A stretch of DNA of 64,000 nucleotides from JASFBA01 sp034433695 (GTDB lineage: Bacteria > Chloroflexota > Chloroflexia > DTKN01). A model generated the notes under the pieces. That model was not told the DNA's origin, made no database searches, and worked only from the letters and a program-made list of their open reading frames with translations. Below are positions 60,997 to 64,000 of the stretch, in pieces (position 1 is the stretch's first letter; each line of letters starts with the position of its first letter). Both the position numbers and the translations under genes were made by a program. The stretch spans positions 4,603 to 68,602 of the forward strand of contig DAOUAK010000038.1 of NCBI GenBank assembly GCA_034433695.1, written 5' to 3'.

Positions 60997-62802
60997 TTAT
61001 CTTCTCTCCGGGAACGACATGGCCCGGATGAAGGCTTCCCGAAATCCCGGGTGGGCAGAAAGTTCGATGTAGCGGATTCGGCGGGCGAGTTCCTGGGCCC
61101 GTCGGCGCATCGGAAGCGAAAGGAGGGCCTGCACCGCCCCGGCCCCGGCGGCGTTGCCCAGCCCGATGACCCGTTCCTGGGGCATCCGGGGAATCAGGCC
61201 GATCTCCATAGCCTCCTCCCGGTCCACATCGTTGCCGAAAGAGCCGGCCAGGAGCACCTCCTCGAGGTCGCCTTCCCCCAGGCCGGCTTCCTGGAGGAGG
61301 AGGCGCAGGCCGGCAGCGACGGCCGCCTTGGCCAGGAGGAGTTCGGCCACATCCTGTTGCGTGAGGGTGATCCTCCGCCCGGTGCCCGAGGCATCCTCCG
61401 GCACAAGCACCAGTTCTGGTCCCCGCCGGCCCTGGACGAAGAGGCCCGGCGGAGCCCGGTGCAGGAGGAAGCGGCCCCTGGAAGAAAGGAGCCCCGCCCT
61501 CCGCAGGGCAGCCGCCGCCGAGACCAGCCCCGAGCCGGCCAGCCCCATCGCCGGCTGCTCCCCCAGGACGTGCACCTCCACACGCCCGTCGGTCCACCTC
61601 ACCCGGTCGATGGCCCCCGGTGCGGCGCGCATACCACAGGAGATGCGCGCTCCCTCAAAGGCCGGGCCGGCCGCCGCAGCGCAGGCAAAGAGTTCCCCCC
61701 GACGGCTCAGGATGACCTCGGCGTTCGTGCCCAGGTCCACCAGCACCCGCGTCCGGCCGTCTTCTCCCAGAGATGCGGCCAGGGCATCGGCCACGGCATC
61801 GGCCCCGACATAGCCGGATACGGCCGGGAGGAGGTGCACGTTGCCTCCCGGGGACATCTCCAGCCCGGCCTCCCGCGCCGGCAGGTCCAGGGGATCGGTG
61901 AAGGTGGGGACGTAAGGGGATACACCGATGGTATGGGGGTCCAGGCCCAGGAAGAGGTGCAACATACAGGTGTTGCCCACCAGGGTGGCCTCATAGATGC
62001 CCTGCGGGGAAAGACCGGCTTCCCGGCAGACCCGGGCGATCAGGGCGTTGAGCGTCTCCAGGGCAGCCCGACGAAGCGCCTCTACTTCGCCGGCATGGGC
62101 ACGGTCGAGGCGGGAAAGGACATCCTCGCCGTAGATGCTCTGGCGGTTGAGGGCGACGGAAGCGGCCCGCTGTTCCCCTGTATTCAGGTCCAGGAGGTAG
62201 GCGGCTACCGTGGTCGTGCCCAGATCGAATGCCACACCATAGGTCCGGTCGCAGGTATCCCCTTCCTCGACGGCCACAAGCCGACCGCCGACCAGGACGG
62301 CAGTAATGTCCCAGTTCGCCCGGCGCAGGGTGGAGGAGAGGTCCCGCAGGACCGCCGGTTCGACCTCGAGGGAGGGAAGGCCCAGTGCTTCCCGCAACCG
62401 CTCCAGGTCGGGCCGCTGGTCCACAAGCGAGGGTGGAAGCAGGTGGACATGGACCTTGCGCACGTTGGGCTCCAGGGGAGGAGGTGCCCCCAGGAGCGCC
62501 GCCTTGTAGGCCACCGGCTCGGCCAGGGGGAGAAAGACCACGGCCGGCCCCCGGAGCCAGGCCTGGCAGGCCAATCGGTAGCCGGCCTGCCGCTCCTCCG
62601 CGCTCAGGAGGGACAGTTCCGGGTCGGTGGGCGGTTGAAGGTCTCCCCAGACCCGGACCCGGCATTTCCCGCAGGTGCCCTGGCCGCCGCAGATGGAGGC
62701 GAGAGACAGGCCAGCCTGGTGGGCCGCCTCCATCAGGGACTGCCCGGAAAGGCAGGTCACACGCCGGCCGGAAGGCTCAAACGTTACGGTACAATGGCCC
62801 AT
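60997..62802 (-). CDS. Corrinoid-protein reductive activator (RACo/RACE-like, DUF4445)
   Basis: This is a 601-residue protein. The N-terminal [2Fe-2S] ferredoxin domain has C38, C44, C47 and C79 (ASICGGQGTCGKCRVRV). A linker/middle domain (about 95-195) and an ASKHA-type ATP-binding domain follow (VAFDLGTTTVAAYLLDL, VLVDLGTNAEVILSRRGEL, GLAGSGLVSAAAALRRAG). This is the layout of proteins that restore Co(I) in corrinoid proteins at the expense of ATP. The ATG at 62802 begins right at the ferredoxin domain; an ATG at 62835 would add 11 basic residues. With the methyltransferase it forms a C1-transfer pair. Confidence 0.9.
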   Translation of the reverse strand: MGHCTVTFEPSGRRVTCLSGQSLMEAAHQAGLSLASICGGQGTCGKCRVRVWGDLQPPTDPELSLLSAEERQAGYRLACQAWLRGPAVVFLPLAEPVAYKAALLGAPPPLEPNVRKVHVHLLPPSLVDQRPDLERLREALGLPSLEVEPAVLRDLSSTLRRANWDITAVLVGGRLVAVEEGDTCDRTYGVAFDLGTTTVAAYLLDLNTGEQRAASVALNRQSIYGEDVLSRLDRAHAGEVEALRRAALETLNALIARVCREAGLSPQGIYEATLVGNTCMLHLFLGLDPHTIGVSPYVPTFTDPLDLPAREAGLEMSPGGNVHLLPAVSGYVGADAVADALAASLGEDGRTRVLVDLGTNAEVILSRRGELFACAAAAGPAFEGARISCGMRAAPGAIDRVRWTDGRVEVHVLGEQPAMGLAGSGLVSAAAALRRAGLLSSRGRFLLHRAPPGLFVQGRRGPELVLVPEDASGTGRRITLTQQDVAELLLAKAAVAAGLRLLLQEAGLGEGDLEEVLLAGSFGNDVDREEAMEIGLIPRMPQERVIGLGNAAGAGAVQALLSLPMRRRAQELARRIRYIELSAHPGFREAFIRAMSFPERR

Positions 62803-62833
62803 ACCCGTCACCCAGGTCTTTCGACGCCGGCCC

Positions 62834-62863
62834 ATTCTAACACGGCCTGCCTTCCGGCGCAAA
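62834..62863 (-). promoter_or_regulatory. Possible promoter for the corrinoid activator operon
   Basis: On the minus strand TTTGCG (62863-62858) and TAGAAT (62839-62834) are 18 bases apart, about 25 bases before the chosen start. Match quality is moderate. Confidence 0.4.
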
Positions 62864-62951
62864 CACCCCCGGGAAAGCGTTACAGGTTGGGGACGACGGC
62901 ATCCTGGATCTTTTGCACAGTTTTTGGGGGATAACGAAACGCCAAACCATA

Positions 62952-62983
62952 GAGTAGGGGCGCACGGTCATGCGCCCCTACTC
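62952..62983. repeat. REP-like palindrome / terminator-like hairpin
   Basis: A perfect 13-bp inverted repeat (GAGTAGGGGCGCA and complement, loop CGGTCA) lies downstream of the PKD gene on the minus strand. Elements built on GTAGGGGCGCA recur in many bacterial genomes. It may act as a terminator, but no T-tract follows. Confidence 0.6.
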
Positions 62984-63030
62984 CATGATGCTACCCATCG
63001 TGTCCCCGGAGACCGAAGAGTGCGCGGACG

Positions 63031-64000
63031 TTACGGCCCGTACCCCCGGAACACCAGCGGCAGGTAGATGGCGTAGCGGACCGGCGGGACCGGCCGGACG
63101 ACGATGGAGCGGGTGGCTATCCCTTCGCCGCAGGCGTTCGTCACCGTCAGGAGCACGTCGTAGGTGCCGCTCGCCGCGTAGGTGTGGGTGACCACCGGCC
63201 CGCTGCCGTGGAAGCCATCGCCAAAGGCCCAGGTGAAGGTTATGGGCAGCGTGCCGGTTGCGCTCCCGCTGAAGGTGACCACCTCCCCCATCGTGGGCGT
63301 CGGCGGCTCCCAGACGAAGGCGGTTGCCGTGGGAGGAGTACAGGCCGGCAGCACCACGAGCGTCGCGCTCACCACCCCCTCGCCGCAGGCGTTCGTCACC
63401 GTCAGGAGCACATCGTAGGTGCCGCTCGCCGCGTAGGTGTGGGTGACCACCGGCCCGCTGCCGGAGAAGCCATCGCCAAAGGCCCAGGTGAAGGTTATGG
63501 GCAGCGTGCCGGTTGCGCTCCCGCTGAAGGTGACCACCTCCCCCACCGTGGGCGTCGGCGGCTCCCAGGTGAAGGCGGTCGCCGTCACCGGCGCGCAGAC
63601 CCACACCTCCAGGGTATCGCCGACCGGCCCGCCGCAGGGGTTGGTGGCGGTGACGCTAACGGTGTAGGTGCCGGGGACGGTCCAGGAGTAGGCCGCCGTG
63701 GGGCCGAGGGTGCCGTTGTCCCAGGTGAGGGTGACAGGCAGGGTGGCCGTAGGTGGAGTGTAGGTAGCCGTGTAAAGGCCCGTCTCCCCCACCATAAGCA
63801 TCCCCGGTCCGGCAACCGAGACCCCCTCCACCGGGACACACACCGAGAGGGCATAGGCGTACTTAAGGTCGCCGTTGGTGAGGTCGTAGTAACTGATGTG
63901 CGGCCGGCCCATCGTATCCAGGGCCAGTGAGGTGTACCAGCCCACGTCCCCGGCGCTATCCACAGTCTCGACCTGCCAGGACATGCCGTCGAAGTGGGCG
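63031..64000 (-). CDS. Secreted PKD-domain protein (5' partial)
   Basis: The frame runs off the window's right edge; upstream of the ATG at 63984 it continues in frame as AHFDG, so the true start is outside. The visible N-terminal part has a beta-propeller-like repeat (VDSAGDVGWYTSLALDTMGR, HISYYDLTNGDLKYA). An Ig/PKD-like domain and then two nearly identical PKD domains follow (ITFTWAFGDGF, VVTHTYAASGTYDVLLTVTN). The C-terminus is YAIYLPLVFRGYGP, similar to the tail of the small protein at 52443. A surface-exposed structural or binding protein is likely. Confidence 0.85.
   Translation of the reverse strand, partial: AHFDGMSWQVETVDSAGDVGWYTSLALDTMGRPHISYYDLTNGDLKYAYALSVCVPVEGVSVAGPGMLMVGETGLYTATYTPPTATLPVTLTWDNGTLGPTAAYSWTVPGTYTVSVTATNPCGGPVGDTLEVWVCAPVTATAFTWEPPTPTVGEVVTFSGSATGTLPITFTWAFGDGFSGSGPVVTHTYAASGTYDVLLTVTNACGEGVVSATLVVLPACTPPTATAFVWEPPTPTMGEVVTFSGSATGTLPITFTWAFGDGFHGSGPVVTHTYAASGTYDVLLTVTNACGEGIATRSIVVRPVPPVRYAIYLPLVFRGYGP
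63126..63313 (-). repeat. Tandem PKD repeat, copy 1
   Basis: This is nearly identical to 63381-63568, offset by 255 bases (85 codons). Only a few substitutions are visible, mostly one or two bases. Confidence 0.85.
63381..63568 (-). repeat. Tandem PKD repeat, copy 2
   Basis: This is the second copy of the 255-base-spaced repeat and encodes the more N-terminal of the two matching PKD domains. The high nucleotide identity suggests recent duplication or gene conversion. Confidence 0.85.

Noticed and set aside
1..64000. CRISPR array, tRNA, rRNA, insertion sequence or prophage
   Set aside because: I saw no regularly spaced repeats, tRNA-like cloverleaf with conserved arms, transposase or phage structural genes.

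Overview
The window is high-GC DNA (about 60-65% GC by eye) from a bacterium that I would place in the Chloroflexota, probably an Anaerolineae-like lineage. This placement is inference. It rests on secreted proteins ending in a 'YLPxVxxG' tail, the style of the PKD and glycine-rich surface proteins, the ABC and glycosidase repertoire, and a c-di-AMP receptor gene beside an R3H ATPase gene. The octamer GGCCGGCC recurs at very high density. I found no tRNA, rRNA, CRISPR array, insertion sequence or phage gene, so this looks like chromosomal backbone.

Layout. 1-18575 (+) is a tightly overlapped carbohydrate operon. It holds a 5'-truncated solute-binding protein fused to a CBM-like domain, two pairs of ABC permeases, an NHL-TPR-Yip1 membrane protein, a DUF5696-type secreted protein, a LacI regulator, two GH144-type 'glucoamylase' paralogs (one lipoprotein, one cytoplasmic), a GH35 enzyme and a GH3 enzyme. 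The enzyme set fits import and breakdown of a beta-glucan, possibly beta-1,2-linked. No ATPase subunit is encoded here. 18838-24258 (-) is one alpha-2-macroglobulin gene whose reading frame is broken only by a TGA at the cysteine codon of the thioester motif. 24396-28123 (-) is glmS-cysK-cysE, with cysE fused to a MIP18-type Fe-S assembly domain.

28322-35487 (+) holds a GT-C membrane glycosyltransferase, two GT2 enzymes, a GT4 enzyme, a creatininase-family protein and a SufS/SufU-like pair. 35561-41446 (+) starts with a strong promoter and a structured leader RNA. It then encodes an MgtE-N/CBS protein, an unusual Nramp transporter and a tandem-permease ABC system with its ATPase. 41457-46487 (-) is pdxS-pdxT-GNAT-R3H ATPase-c-di-AMP receptor-zinc ribbon. 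46687-50463 (+) is an S1-domain protein followed by clpC. 50735-52733 (+) encodes two secreted surface proteins. 53006-57154 (+) is a MarR regulator with a heterodimeric ABC exporter.

57181-62802 (-) holds pfkA, a DeoC-like protein lacking catalytic residues, inositol-phosphate synthase, a pterin-dependent methyltransferase and a corrinoid-protein reductive activator. The window ends inside a PKD-domain secreted protein.

The most striking observation is the alpha-2-macroglobulin gene. A single in-frame TGA replaces exactly the thioester cysteine codon, and a small hairpin in the position expected of a bacterial SECIS follows it. This is either an undescribed selenocysteine-containing macroglobulin or a nonsense change or error at the most informative codon of the gene. 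The sequence alone cannot decide.
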